From positions 682,001-746,000 of the forward strand of contig NZ_SCNN01000001.1 in NCBI RefSeq assembly GCF_005503535.1: a DNA stretch of 64,000 nt, read 5' to 3'. The position numbers and the translations under genes were made by a program. Numbering within the stretch: the first letter of the stretch is position 1; every line of letters begins with the position of its first letter. The notes beneath the pieces were generated by a model. It was given only the letters and a program-made list of their open reading frames with translations. It was not told where the DNA came from and did not search any database. This document shows, piece after piece, positions 8,270 through 16,518 of the stretch. This stretch comes from Mesorhizobium comanense. GTDB lineage: Bacteria > Pseudomonadota > Alphaproteobacteria > Rhizobiales > Rhizobiaceae.

Positions 8270-8786
8270 AGCGATTGCGCCGCCGCTCCGCCGCCGGCTG
8301 GAACGCCACGCGGGCGTGATACTTGCAGTAGGGACCGGTTTCGGCGGCCTCGTTGCCGCAGAAGTTGAAGTCCTCCGACAGCGGATCGCCGTTCGGCCAT
8401 TTGCAGGTGCGCTCGGTCAGTTCGACCAGCTGCAGGTGGCGTGAGATCGGTACCACGACATTTTCGACCGGACGGATGTAGTGCCGCACCACCGGCTCCG
8501 CATCGAACTGTGCCTGCAGCGCCGTCGCGCCGATCGAGGTGGTGACGTGGCGCGTGGCCGTCGCGGCGCGCGCCACCGACTTCTGCACGCTCGAACCTTG
8601 CGTCGCCTTCTTCTGACGTGCAGGCGTCGCCGTCGCGCGGCCACGGCCCGACAGTTTCAGCCGGTGCACTTTGCCGATGACCGCATTGCGGCTGACCCCT
8701 CCAAGCTGGGCAGCAATCTGGCTTGCGCTCAGACCCTCCGACCACAGTTTTCGTAAGAGTTCGACCCGCTCGTCAGTCCAGTTCAT
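8268..8786 (-). CDS. gcrA: Cell-cycle regulator GcrA
   Basis: A 172-residue GcrA protein. The N-terminal helix-turn-helix (MNWTDERVELLRKLWSEGLS, then IAAQLGGVSRNAVIGKVHRL) binds DNA, and the C-terminal block keeps LTERTCKWP with the cysteines of CGNEA and YCKYH, which forms the sigma-70-binding domain. GcrA is a cofactor of the housekeeping RNA polymerase that activates genes with methylated GANTC sites (made by CcrM) in alphaproteobacteria. Its own upstream region has four GANTC sites. The gene is convergent with corA and divergent from argD. Confidence 0.96.
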   Translation of the reverse strand: MNWTDERVELLRKLWSEGLSASQIAAQLGGVSRNAVIGKVHRLKLSGRGRATATPARQKKATQGSSVQKSVARAATATRHVTTSIGATALQAQFDAEPVVRHYIRPVENVVVPISRHLQLVELTERTCKWPNGDPLSEDFNFCGNEAAETGPYCKYHARVAFQPAAERRRNR

Positions 8787-8819
8787 GAGACCGCGCTCCT
8801 GCTAAGCGTGCGGCAATCG

Positions 8820-8966
8820 GAATCCGTTTCCGGCCCAGCACCACTGCTGGGGCAGACACCACATATATCTGGTGATTAGGTCCGCCGCACGAAATCTAGT
8901 TATTTCTCGACTACAACTACCTTATGCGCTGACTCGGTGACAAGAGTCCCAAGTGCAACACGAATC
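8820..8966. promoter_or_regulatory. Cluster of four GANTC (CcrM) sites in the gcrA-argD gap
   Basis: GAATC at 8820, GACTC at 8931, GAGTC at 8944 and GAATC at 8962 lie within 147 bp of the 278-bp stretch before the small leader ORF. GANTC is the CcrM methylation site through which GcrA acts. The density is higher than expected by chance in GC-rich DNA, so cell-cycle control of gcrA, argD or both is likely. The rest of the gap shows no other clear feature. Confidence 0.55.
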
Positions 8967-9064
8967 GGTTTTTTCGGTTTTCCCCAACTTGCCCGCTCGC
9001 TCATGAGCCGGCGTCTCGTCAGGGGGCTTGCCGCGCGGCACTACGCGACGTTTTCGTTGACTTC

Positions 9065-9145
9065 ATGGCCGAAAAACACGATAAGCCGCACAAGGCCGCC
9101 GCTTTGGCGGCTTTTTTGATTTTCCGGTACCGGAGACGCATATAA
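9065..9145 (+). CDS. Possible 26-residue leader peptide coupled to argD
   Basis: A short ORF, ATG at 9065, whose stop TAA at 9143-9145 overlaps the argD ATG. The peptide ends with RYRRRI, four arginine codons in five (CGG, CGG, AGA, CGC), just before an arginine biosynthesis gene. Its coding region spans the terminator-like hairpin and the argD ribosome-binding site. No strong Shine-Dalgarno is visible before its own ATG. It may be a real arginine-sensing leader or a coincidence. Confidence 0.3.
   Translation: MAEKHDKPHKAAALAAFLIFRYRRRI
9095..9117 (+). terminator. Intrinsic terminator-like hairpin in the argD leader
   Basis: GCCGCC (9095-9100) and GGCGGC (9106-9111) enclose a five-base loop and are followed by six T residues. 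The structure is a good rho-independent terminator lying only 28 bp before the argD start on the sense strand, so it would act as an attenuator for argD-argF if transcription begins upstream. Confidence 0.6.
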
Positions 9146-10344
9146 TGAGCGGTTCGGCGCTTTACGAGACCTTTGCTCGGGCACCCCTGGCATTCGACCA
9201 CGGGGAAGGCACATGGCTGGTTACCGACAAGGGCGAGCGATATCTCGACTTTGCCGGCGGGATCGCGGTCAATTCGCTCGGCCACGGCCATCCGCATCTG
9301 GTTGCCGCGCTCACCGAGCAGGCGGCCAAGCTTTGGCATGTTTCCAATCTCTACGAGATCCCGGGCCAGAGCCGGCTCGGCGAGCGGCTGGCCGATGCCA
9401 CCTTCGCGGACAAGGTGTTCTTCACCAATTCTGGCGCCGAGGCGCTGGAGTGCGCCATCAAGACGGCGCGGCGGTACCACTTCGTCAAGGGGCATCCCGA
9501 GCGCTTCCGCGTCATCACCTTCGAGGGCGCCTTCCATGGCCGCACGCTAGCCACCATCGCCGCGGGCGGTCAGTACAAATACCTGGAAGGATTCGGACCC
9601 AAGGTCGAGGGGTTCGACCAGGTCGGCTTCGATGATATCGATGCGGCCGAAAAGGCGATCACGCCCGAAACCGCCGCCATCCTGATCGAGCCGGTGCAGG
9701 GCGAGGGCGGTATCCGCCCGGTGCCGGTGCAGTCGCTGAAGCGGTTGCGCCAGCTTTGCGACCAGCACGGGCTGCTTCTGATCTATGACGAGGTCCAGTG
9801 CGGCATTGGCCGGACCGGCAAGCTTTTCGCGCACGAATGGTCAGGTGTCACCCCTGACATCATGGCGATCGCCAAGGGCATCGGCGGCGGCTTCCCGATG
9901 GGCGCCTGCCTTGCCACGGACGAAGCCGCCATTGGCATGACCGCCGGCGTCCATGGCACCACCTTCGGCGGCAATCCGCTGGCCATGGCGGTCGGCAACG
10001 CGGTGCTCGACGTCGTGCTGGAAGACGGATTCCTCGAGGACGTCCAGCGCAAGGCGCTGCTCATGAAGCAGGGACTTGCGGCAGTCGCGGACGAATTTCC
10101 CGAGGTGATCGAGGATATCAGGGGTACCGGCCTGATGCTCGGCCTCAAATGCGCCATGCCCAACACCAAGGTCAACATGGCGCTGCGTGACCAGCATCTG
10201 CTTGCGGTCCCGGCCGGCGACAACGTCATTCGCCTGCTGCCGCCGCTGACGGTAACCGACGCCGAGATCCATGAGGCGCTCGCCCGCATTCGTGCCGGCG
10301 CCAAGGGCCTGTCGGAAGCGATCGCCTCCGCGGCCGCGAAGTAA
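9145..10344 (+). CDS. argD: Acetylornithine aminotransferase
   Basis: A 399-residue class III PLP aminotransferase that converts N-acetylglutamate semialdehyde to N-acetylornithine in arginine synthesis; relatives can also use succinyl-diaminopimelate. Visible landmarks are the cofactor-phosphate region [13 protein letters not shown], the [12 protein letters not shown] segment with the PLP-ring aspartate, the Schiff-base lysine K244 in [13 protein letters not shown], and the [10 protein letters not shown] motif. It is 17 bp from argF, which catalyses a later step of the same pathway, so they form an operon. GGAG lies nine bases upstream of the ATG. Confidence 0.95.
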   Translation: MSGSALYETFARAPLAFDHGEGTWLVTDKGERYLDFAGGIAVNSLGHGHPHLVAALTEQAAKLWHVSNLYEIPGQSRLGERLADATFADKVFFTNSGAEALECAIKTARRYHFVKGHPERFRVITFEGAFHGRTLATIAAGGQYKYLEGFGPKVEGFDQVGFDDIDAAEKAITPETAAILIEPVQGEGGIRPVPVQSLKRLRQLCDQHGLLLIYDEVQCGIGRTGKLFAHEWSGVTPDIMAIAKGIGGGFPMGACLATDEAAIGMTAGVHGTTFGGNPLAMAVGNAVLDVVLEDGFLEDVQRKALLMKQGLAAVADEFPEVIEDIRGTGLMLGLKCAMPNTKVNMALRDQHLLAVPAGDNVIRLLPPLTVTDAEIHEALARIRAGAKGLSEAIASAAAK

Positions 10345-10361
10345 TCCCGGAACCATTGCCG

Positions 10362-11273
10362 ATGTCCCTTCGCCATTTCACCGACCTCTCCGCCGTTTCA
10401 GAGGGCGACCTGCGCTTCATGCTCACCGATGCGGTGGCGCGCAAGGCGCGTCTCAAGGCGGGCGAGCGATCGAAGCCGCTCGAAGGCAAGGTGCTGGCCA
10501 TGATCTTCGACAAGCCGTCGACCCGCACGCGTGTCTCCTTCGATGTCGGCATGCGCCAGCTTGGCGGCGAGACCATCATGCTGACCGGCACCGAAATGCA
10601 GCTTGGCCGCTCCGAGACCATCGCCGACACCGCCAAGGTGCTGTCGCGCTATGTCGACGCGATCATGATCCGCACCACCTCGCACGACCGGCTGATGGAG
10701 CTGACCGAGAACGCCACGATTCCGGTGATCAACGGCCTGACGGACGACACTCATCCCTGTCAGCTGATGGCCGACATCATGACCTTCGAGGAGCATCGCG
10801 GCCCGGTTGCCGGCAAGACGATCGCCTGGACGGGCGACGGCAACAACGTGCTACATTCGCTGCTGGAAGCCTCGGCGCGGTTTCGCTTCAACCTCAATGT
10901 CGCGGTGCCGGAAGGCAGCGAGCCGGCGCAGAAACACATCGATTGGTCGCAGGCGCATGGCGGTAGGGTGAACCTTACCCGCTCGCCCGAGGAAGCCGTC
11001 GACCAGGCCGATTGCGTCGTCACCGATTGCTGGGTGTCGATGGGCCAGGAGCATCGCGCGCGCGGCCACAACGTCTTCTCGCCCTACCAGGTCAACGCCA
11101 AGCTGATGGCCAGGGCCAAGCCGGACGCGCTGTTCATGCATTGCCTACCCGCGCATCGCGGCGAGGAAGTGACCGACGAAGTCATCGATGGGCCGCATTC
11201 CGTGGTCTTCGACGAAGCCGAGAACCGGTTGCATGCCCAGAAGGCCGTGCTTGCCTGGTGTCTGGGTGTTTGA
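10362..11273 (+). CDS. argF: Ornithine carbamoyltransferase
   Basis: A 303-residue OTCase that makes citrulline from ornithine and carbamoyl phosphate. The carbamoyl-phosphate motif STRTR is at 53-57, the second phosphate-binding motif is DDTHPCQ, and the ornithine-side motifs are DCWVSMGQE and [12 protein letters not shown] chose the ATG at 10362 over a TTG six bases earlier. It is transcribed with argD and probably hslO. A weak hairpin (CCCGGA / TCCGGG, 11279-11294) follows the stop but has no T-run. Confidence 0.95.
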   Translation: MSLRHFTDLSAVSEGDLRFMLTDAVARKARLKAGERSKPLEGKVLAMIFDKPSTRTRVSFDVGMRQLGGETIMLTGTEMQLGRSETIADTAKVLSRYVDAIMIRTTSHDRLMELTENATIPVINGLTDDTHPCQLMADIMTFEEHRGPVAGKTIAWTGDGNNVLHSLLEASARFRFNLNVAVPEGSEPAQKHIDWSQAHGGRVNLTRSPEEAVDQADCVVTDCWVSMGQEHRARGHNVFSPYQVNAKLMARAKPDALFMHCLPAHRGEEVTDEVIDGPHSVVFDEAENRLHAQKAVLAWCLGV

Positions 11274-11420
11274 AGTGGCCCGGAAGTGTCCGGGTGCCTG
11301 ATGGGCCCGGGCGCTTGATCTCCGCGCGTGTGATGCCTATCTGCGCCGCATCACGGAAATCAAGCGCGTATCGACGTATGCTCCCTCCAGGGCGGCATCG
11401 CCGCGCCCTGGAGCTTTGTC

Positions 11421-12428
11421 ATGTTGGAAACGCATCAAGTGACTGAACATCACCCCAAACTCGGCGAGTTCGGCTATGCCGGCGACGACCACGTCGTGCC
11501 CTTCGAGGTCGGCCCGCTCGACGTGCGCGGCCGCACGGTCCAGCTCGGACCGATGCTCGACGCCATCCTTTCGCGGCATGACTACCCCGAGCCGGTCGCC
11601 CGCCTGCTGGCGGAGGCTTGCGTGCTGACGGTGCTGCTTGGCACCTCGTTGAAGTTCGAGGGCAAGTTCATCCTGCAGACCCGCACCGACGGGCCGGTCG
11701 ACATGCTGGTGGCCGATTTTTCCACGCCCTCGGCGCTGCGCGCCTATGCGCGTTTCGACGCGGATCGTCTCGAGGCCTTGATCGCGTCGGGTGAAACGTC
11801 CCAGCAGACTTTGCTTGGCAAAGGCGTGCTGGCGCTGACCATCGACCAGGGTGCCCACACCCAGCGCTATCAGGGCATCGTGCAGCTCGACGGCGAAACG
11901 CTGGAGGACGCGGCGCGCACCTACTTCCGCCAGTCGGAACAGATTCCGACCGACATCAGGCTGTCCGTCGCCAAGTTGCTGACGCCCGCGCCTGGCGGCG
12001 CGCGCGAGCAGTGGCGCGCCGGGGGTATCCTGGCGCAGTTTCTGCCGCAGTCCCCGGAGCGCATGCGCGTTCCCGACATTCACGGCGGCGACGGTGATCC
12101 GCGCGACGATGTGCATGATCCGGCCGACAATTCCTGGCAGGAATTGCTGGCGCTGCTCGGCACCGTCGAGCCGACCGAGTTGATCGATCCGACGGTCGGC
12201 GCGGAGCGGCTGCTCTATCGCCTGTTCCACGAGCATGGCGTGCGCGTCTTCGGCGGCGTTCCCGTCACCGATCAATGCTCATGCTCCAGGGACAAGATCC
12301 GCGGCATCCTCGAGGGCTTCTCCGCCCAGGAGATCAGGGACTCGACCGAGGATGGCGGCATCCACGTCGCCTGCGAGTTCTGCTCGACGCAGTACGACTT
12401 CGACCCGGCCGAATTCGCTGCGCAATGA
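11421..12428 (+). CDS. hslO: Redox-regulated chaperone Hsp33
   Basis: A 335-residue Hsp33 chaperone. The C-terminal zinc redox switch has its four cysteines: C286 and C288 in CSC, then C318 and C321 in CEFC. Oxidation releases zinc and opens the substrate-binding form, protecting proteins against oxidative unfolding. The ATG at 11421 starts MLETHQVTEHHPKLGEFGYA, as in other alphaproteobacteria. It follows argF after 147 bp in the same direction, an order familiar from other rhizobia. Confidence 0.93.
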   Translation: MLETHQVTEHHPKLGEFGYAGDDHVVPFEVGPLDVRGRTVQLGPMLDAILSRHDYPEPVARLLAEACVLTVLLGTSLKFEGKFILQTRTDGPVDMLVADFSTPSALRAYARFDADRLEALIASGETSQQTLLGKGVLALTIDQGAHTQRYQGIVQLDGETLEDAARTYFRQSEQIPTDIRLSVAKLLTPAPGGAREQWRAGGILAQFLPQSPERMRVPDIHGGDGDPRDDVHDPADNSWQELLALLGTVEPTELIDPTVGAERLLYRLFHEHGVRVFGGVPVTDQCSCSRDKIRGILEGFSAQEIRDSTEDGGIHVACEFCSTQYDFDPAEFAAQ

Positions 12429-12436
12429 AGTCCCTT

Positions 12437-12463
12437 CCTTCTCCCCGTTTCGCGGGGAGAAGG
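12437..12463. repeat. Rhizobial intergenic hairpin repeat (copy 1)
   Basis: Perfect 11-bp inverted repeat CCTTCTCCCCG / CGGGGAGAAGG with a five-base loop, 9 bp after the hslO stop and before the convergent tetR gene. Its sequence resembles a repeat widespread between genes in Rhizobiales. A related copy lies at 14698-14723. It may terminate both converging transcripts. Confidence 0.7.
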
Positions 12464-12553
12464 TGCCCGGGCAGATAGGAGCCGGCGCGAACCGGGTTGT
12501 TCATCTTCCCGCCCTCATGCAAACTCAGGCTCCGCGGGGATTTTGGGGCAGGT

Positions 12554-13105
12554 TCATTCCCCGTCGGTGCGCGTCAGCTTCAGCATATCCGTGAATAGCG
12601 CGTGCCAATGGGACTCGCTCAGGCTGATCAGGCCGAGTGCCTTGAGCAGGAAAGCGCCTTCGCCGGCCAGGAAGGCGACGGCGATCTGGCGGTCCGCCGG
12701 TCTCGACAGGTCGAGCCTTGCCAGAAAGCCGTTGTACCACTCCCGGCTCTCGGCCACCCGCTCCGGTGCCTCCAGCAGCGCCGTCATCATGACCGCGGAA
12801 CGCGAGTGTTCTTCCTCGTCTTCATCCTTCGTCACCGACAGATGCGCCCGGATCACCGATTGCGCCGACGGGCTGGGTCCGGCCTGTTTCATGACCTTGG
12901 TTTCGTAGGCGTCGGCCCAGCGGGCGATCATCGCGCGGATCAGATTGTCCTTGGTGCCGAAGCAATATTGCACACCGCTCTTGGTGATGCCGGCGGCCTT
13001 CGCCACGGCATCGAAGCTCAGCCCCGATGCGCCGAGTTCGGTCACCACCGTCTCGGCGGCGTCGAGGACCTTGTCGCGGTCGATGCTGCGCGGTCTTCCT
13101 GACAT
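12554..13105 (-). CDS. TetR-family transcriptional repressor
   Basis: A 183-residue TetR-type regulator. The N-terminal DNA-binding domain (about 6-50) has the canonical pattern: LDAAETVVTELGASGLSFDA, then VAKAAGITKSGVQYCFGTKD. The C-terminal ligand domain is helical and unlike any characterised subgroup I can name. It diverges from an MFS drug exporter gene with a 90-bp gap carrying a perfect 14-bp palindrome, the classic layout of a repressor controlling its neighbouring efflux pump and itself. Confidence 0.9.
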   Translation of the reverse strand: MSGRPRSIDRDKVLDAAETVVTELGASGLSFDAVAKAAGITKSGVQYCFGTKDNLIRAMIARWADAYETKVMKQAGPSPSAQSVIRAHLSVTKDEDEEEHSRSAVMMTALLEAPERVAESREWYNGFLARLDLSRPADRQIAVAFLAGEGAFLLKALGLISLSESHWHALFTDMLKLTRTDGE

Positions 13106-13122
13106 CCGGCCTCTTCCATTTG

Positions 13123-13136
13123 AATACGATCGTATT
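13123..13136. promoter_or_regulatory. 14-bp palindrome AATACGATCGTATT, probable TetR operator
   Basis: A perfect palindrome lies 17 bp upstream of the tetR start and 59 bp before the MFS start, in the divergent promoter region. The length and symmetry suit a TetR dimer. AT-rich flanks (TTTATA) may belong to a promoter. Confidence 0.65.
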
Positions 13137-13195
13137 TATATGCGTGCCCGTGGCCGTTCAAGGCCGCGAGTGACCGTATACTGAAGGAAGCCGTC

Positions 13196-14665
13196 ATGTC
13201 CCTGTCCAACCGCTGGCTGGTCCTAGCCATCGTGTCGAGTGCGCTGTTTTTGATCGTCATCGATATGACCGTGCTCTACACCGCGCTTCCCACGCTCACG
13301 CACGACCTCAGGGCGACGGCGACCGAGAAGCTATGGATCATCAACGCCTATCCGCTGGTGGTCGCGGGTCTGCTGCCGGGCGTCGGCACGCTGGGGGATC
13401 GGCTCGGCCACAAGCGCATGTTCATGGCCGGCCTCGTCGTGTTCGGTCTGGCGTCGCTCGGCGCGGCCTTTTCCCAGACCTCGGCCTGGCTCATCGCTTC
13501 GCGTGCGCTGCTTGCGGTCGGCGCCGCCATGATGATGCCGGCCACACTGTCGCTGATCCGGCTGACCTTCACCGACGAGAAGGAGCGCGCCTTCGCCATC
13601 GGTGTATGGGCGGCCGTGGCGTCCGGCGGCGCCGCGTTCGGACCGGTCGTCGGCGGCGCGCTGCTGGAGCATTTCTGGTGGGGTTCGGTGTTCCTGATCA
13701 ACGTGCCCGTGGTGCTCGTCGCCCTGCTTGCCGGCATGACGCTGTTGCCCAACAGGCCGGGCAACAGCGATCACCCCTGGGATCTGGTCGGCTCCGTTCA
13801 AATCATGGTCGGCCTGGTCGGCCTGACCTACGCCATCAAGGAGTTCGCCAAGCGCGATCCGTCCTGGCTGGCGGCGGCGCTCGCTTTTGCCGTCGGTCTC
13901 GCCGCCATGGTCGTCTTCGTGCGCCGCCAGCTCGCCAGCCGCACGCCGCTGATCGATTTCTCGCTTTTTGCCGATCCGCGCTTCTCGGCCGGGGTCGCGA
14001 CGGCTGTGGTGGCGTCTGCCGCCTTGATCGGTGTCGAGCTGGTGTTCAGCCAGCGCCTGCAGCTCGTACTCGGCCATTCGCCGCTGCAGGCCGGCCTGAT
14101 CATCCTGCCGATCCCGCTCGCCGCCTTCATCGCCGGCCCGCTCACCGGCCTGGCGCTGCCCCGGGTCGGAGCGGTGCGCGTGCTGTGGTCCTCGTTGCTG
14201 CTGGCCGGGGTGACGCTTGTCGCCTACCTGCTGGTCTATCAGGGCGAGACCTGGCTGTGGCTCACCGCGCTGTCGCTGATGGGCTTCGGTTTCGGCGCGG
14301 CCATGACGGCTGCCTCCAGCGTCATCATGCTGTCCGCTCCGGAGGAGAGAGCAGGTATGGCGGCGTCCATCGAGGAAGTCTCCTTCGAGCTTGGCGGCGC
14401 GCTCGGCATTGCTCTCCTCGGCTCCCTGATGTCGGCGCTCTACACCTATGCCCTGGTGCTGCCGCAAGGGATCGCCGCGCAGGCCGGCGACAGCCTGGAT
14501 GAGGCGCTGCTGATCGCCGAGCAACTGGCGCCCGCGGATGCCGAGGCCTTGGCCCGCCTCGCCAGCACAGCGTTCGACCACGCCTTTTTTGGCGTGATCG
14601 CAGCCTCGGCGGCACTCCTGCTCCTGGTCAGCCTGGTTATCTGGCGGCGGACCGCGACGGTGTGA
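13196..14665 (+). CDS. MFS drug exporter, DHA2 (14-TM, QacA/SmvA-like) family
   Basis: A 489-residue major facilitator with about 14 transmembrane segments. It has the DHA2 signs: an acidic residue in TM1 (LIVIDMTVLYTALP), the loop 2-3 motif GTLGDRLGHKRMF, and the family motif C region ASGGAAFGPVVGGALLEHFW with WRS-type VFLINVPV after it. Such pumps export cationic drugs or biocides with protons. It diverges from a TetR gene that probably represses it. The pair interrupts an otherwise familiar hslO-apaG order. Confidence 0.92.
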   Translation: MSLSNRWLVLAIVSSALFLIVIDMTVLYTALPTLTHDLRATATEKLWIINAYPLVVAGLLPGVGTLGDRLGHKRMFMAGLVVFGLASLGAAFSQTSAWLIASRALLAVGAAMMMPATLSLIRLTFTDEKERAFAIGVWAAVASGGAAFGPVVGGALLEHFWWGSVFLINVPVVLVALLAGMTLLPNRPGNSDHPWDLVGSVQIMVGLVGLTYAIKEFAKRDPSWLAAALAFAVGLAAMVVFVRRQLASRTPLIDFSLFADPRFSAGVATAVVASAALIGVELVFSQRLQLVLGHSPLQAGLIILPIPLAAFIAGPLTGLALPRVGAVRVLWSSLLLAGVTLVAYLLVYQGETWLWLTALSLMGFGFGAAMTAASSVIMLSAPEERAGMAASIEEVSFELGGALGIALLGSLMSALYTYALVLPQGIAAQAGDSLDEALLIAEQLAPADAEALARLASTAFDHAFFGVIAASAALLLLVSLVIWRRTATV

Positions 14666-14697
14666 TGTCGGCGGACCGAAGCTGCTTCTTCGGGCCA

Positions 14698-14723
14698 CCT
14701 TCTCCCCGTTAACGGGGAAAAGG
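14698..14723. repeat. Rhizobial intergenic hairpin repeat (copy 2)
   Basis: CCTTCTCCCCGTT and AACGGGGAAAAGG form a 13-bp inverted repeat with one mismatch, between the convergent MFS and apaG genes. It shares the CCTTCTCCCCG core with the copy at 12437-12463. It probably works as a bidirectional terminator. Confidence 0.65.
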
Positions 14724-14734
14724 CAAAGCCGTGC

Positions 14735-15127
14735 CTAATTCACCGTTCGCCTTGTTCCCGGCAGGTCCAGCGAAAACGCGGGGATGGCGATGTCGAACGT
14801 CTCGCCCCGCTTGTTGCGCATTGTATAGCGCCCGACCATGATCCCTGATGGTGTCGAGAGCGGACAGCCTGACGTATACTGATAGCTGTCGCCCGGATTG
14901 AGTTCGGGCTGGTCGCCGACAACACCCGGGCCACGCACCTCCTCGACACGGCCGGCGCCGTCGGTGATATGCCAATAGCGCGACAGCAATTGCACGAACT
15001 CGTCCGACTGGTTGTCGATCGTTATCTGATAGCCCCAGACATAGCGGTTCTCCGCGGGATCCGAGCGATCCTCCAGGTAGAACGGCCTGACCTGCACTTC
15101 GATGTTGCGCGTGACGGCGCGATACAT
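14735..15127 (-). CDS. apaG: ApaG domain protein
   Basis: A 130-residue ApaG protein, an immunoglobulin-like fold of unknown biochemical role, named for the apaGH operon of enterobacteria (Co2+/Mg2+ efflux phenotype). The family core is visible: [14 protein letters not shown] near the start, [13 protein letters not shown], then the [20 protein letters not shown] block and MVGRYTM. I start it at [11 protein letters not shown] (15127), which has a GGAG box six bases upstream; the frame is open 33 codons further without support. The gene is monocistronic between convergent MFS and divergent glycosyltransferase genes. Confidence 0.93.
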   Translation of the reverse strand: MYRAVTRNIEVQVRPFYLEDRSDPAENRYVWGYQITIDNQSDEFVQLLSRYWHITDGAGRVEEVRGPGVVGDQPELNPGDSYQYTSGCPLSTPSGIMVGRYTMRNKRGETFDIAIPAFSLDLPGTRRTVN

Positions 15128-15230
15128 GAACGGCTCCAAAACGATCCGACAACCCTCGGTGCTCCCGGCGGGCAGGTCAACCTGCGCGTCTTGTCGCGGC
15201 TGATCCTCAAACGCAGGTGCCGGCAAAGAA

Positions 15231-15246
15231 TGTCATTTAAGTGACA
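15231..15246. promoter_or_regulatory. Dyad TGTCA-N6-TGACA upstream of apaG and the glycosyltransferase
   Basis: Five-base arms with a six-base spacer (16 bp in all) in the 220-bp divergent gap. The spacing is like that of sites for CRP/FNR-type dimers, although the arm sequence is not the standard one. No regulator can be assigned. Confidence 0.3.
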
Positions 15247-15347
15247 CACGACAATGATGGTGTGCGCCAAGCGCGCGACTCGGCGCTCTGTCGAACTGTT
15301 GAAAACGGCCTCATGCGGCCCGTGTTTTCCGGAGTGACCAGATTTCG

Positions 15348-16499
15348 ATGGAACTCAGCCTCATAGCCGCCTCGCTTTCGACCGCGCTCATTCTTTCAAA
15401 CGCCACCAGCATTGCGCTTGCCGCGTCGCAACTCAAACGCCGCGCCTCGATGGCAGCGCCAACCGCCGGATCGTGGCCGGTGTCGATCGTCGTGCCCTCA
15501 CGTGGCGTCGAACCGTTCACGCAGGAGACGCTCGAGCGGGCCTTCTCTCTCGACTGGCCGCGTTATGAGCTGATCTTCTGTGTCGCCCATGCCGACGATC
15601 CCGTCGTCAAGCTGATCCGCGCCGCGATCGGCCGCTTTCCGAAAATCCCGGCCCGGCTGTTGGTCGGCGACGACCGCGTCAGCGCCAACCCCAAGCTCAA
15701 CAATTGCGTCAAGGGCTGGGAAGCCGCGCGGCACGACTGGGTCGTGCTGGCCGACTCCAACGTGCTGATGCCAAGAGACTACATCCAGCACATGATGGCG
15801 GCGTGGCGGCCCGGTACCGGTCTCGTCTGCTCGACACCGATCGGTTCGCGGCCGGATGGCTTCTGGGCCGAGGTCGAATGCGCCTTCCTCAATACGTTGC
15901 AGGCCCGCTGGCAATATGCCGGCGAGGCGCTTGGCCTGGGCTTTGCCCAAGGCAAGAGCATGCTGTGGAACAAGCCGATGCTGGACGCCAATGGCGGCAT
16001 TCGCGCGCTGGCGGCCGAGATCGCCGAGGATGCCGCCGCCACCAAGCTCGTCAACAGCCTCGGACTGCGCGTCAATCTCGTCGCCGCGCCCTTCGAGCAG
16101 CCGCTCGGCCGGCGCAGGCTTGGCGAGATCTGGTCACGCCAGGCGCGCTGGGCCCGCCTGCGCCGCGTCACATTCCCGCTGTTCTTCGCGCCGGAAATCC
16201 TGACCGGCGCGGTAGTGCCCTTGGCGCTCGCATTGATCGCGGCCGCAAGCGCCGGCTTCAGCCTGTGGGCCACCGCCGTCGCCGTGCTGGCGGCCTTCTA
16301 CCTTCCGGAATACGCGCTTGCATGGTCCAAGGGCTGGTACCTGTCGTCACGCTCGCTGTCGGCCATGATGGCACGCGACCTCATCCTTCCCGTGATGTGG
16401 GCGCGTGGCTGGCTCGGCGGCGCCGTCGACTGGCGCGGCAATGCCATGACCATCGGCACCAAGGCCGCCGAACTGGAGGAGACGCCTTCGAGCGCCTGA
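15348..16499 (+). CDS. GT21-type glycosyltransferase (ceramide glucosyltransferase-like)
   Basis: A 383-residue membrane glycosyltransferase with one N-terminal segment (about 1-27), a GT-A domain and three to four C-terminal hydrophobic segments. The ceramide glucosyltransferase pattern is present: NPKLNNCVKGWEAA, the D2-type motif VVLADSNVLMP, an AEDAAATKL region with the catalytic acid, and the SRQARWARLRR motif corresponding to Q/R-x-x-R-W. It probably transfers a sugar from UDP-sugar to a lipid (ceramide, diacylglycerol or hopanoid). Which lipid cannot be told from sequence. It is convergent with metZ. Confidence 0.82.
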   Translation: MELSLIAASLSTALILSNATSIALAASQLKRRASMAAPTAGSWPVSIVVPSRGVEPFTQETLERAFSLDWPRYELIFCVAHADDPVVKLIRAAIGRFPKIPARLLVGDDRVSANPKLNNCVKGWEAARHDWVVLADSNVLMPRDYIQHMMAAWRPGTGLVCSTPIGSRPDGFWAEVECAFLNTLQARWQYAGEALGLGFAQGKSMLWNKPMLDANGGIRALAAEIAEDAAATKLVNSLGLRVNLVAAPFEQPLGRRRLGEIWSRQARWARLRRVTFPLFFAPEILTGAVVPLALALIAAASAGFSLWATAVAVLAAFYLPEYALAWSKGWYLSSRSLSAMMARDLILPVMWARGWLGGAVDWRGNAMTIGTKAAELEETPSSA

Positions 16500-16518
16500 C
16501 CGGTGCGGTCCGGTGCTC

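Noticed and set aside
8937..9119. A 60-codon frame in the gcrA-argD gap
   Set aside because: It has no ribosome-binding site and no family features, and it runs through the terminator hairpin in a frame different from the better-positioned mini-ORF.
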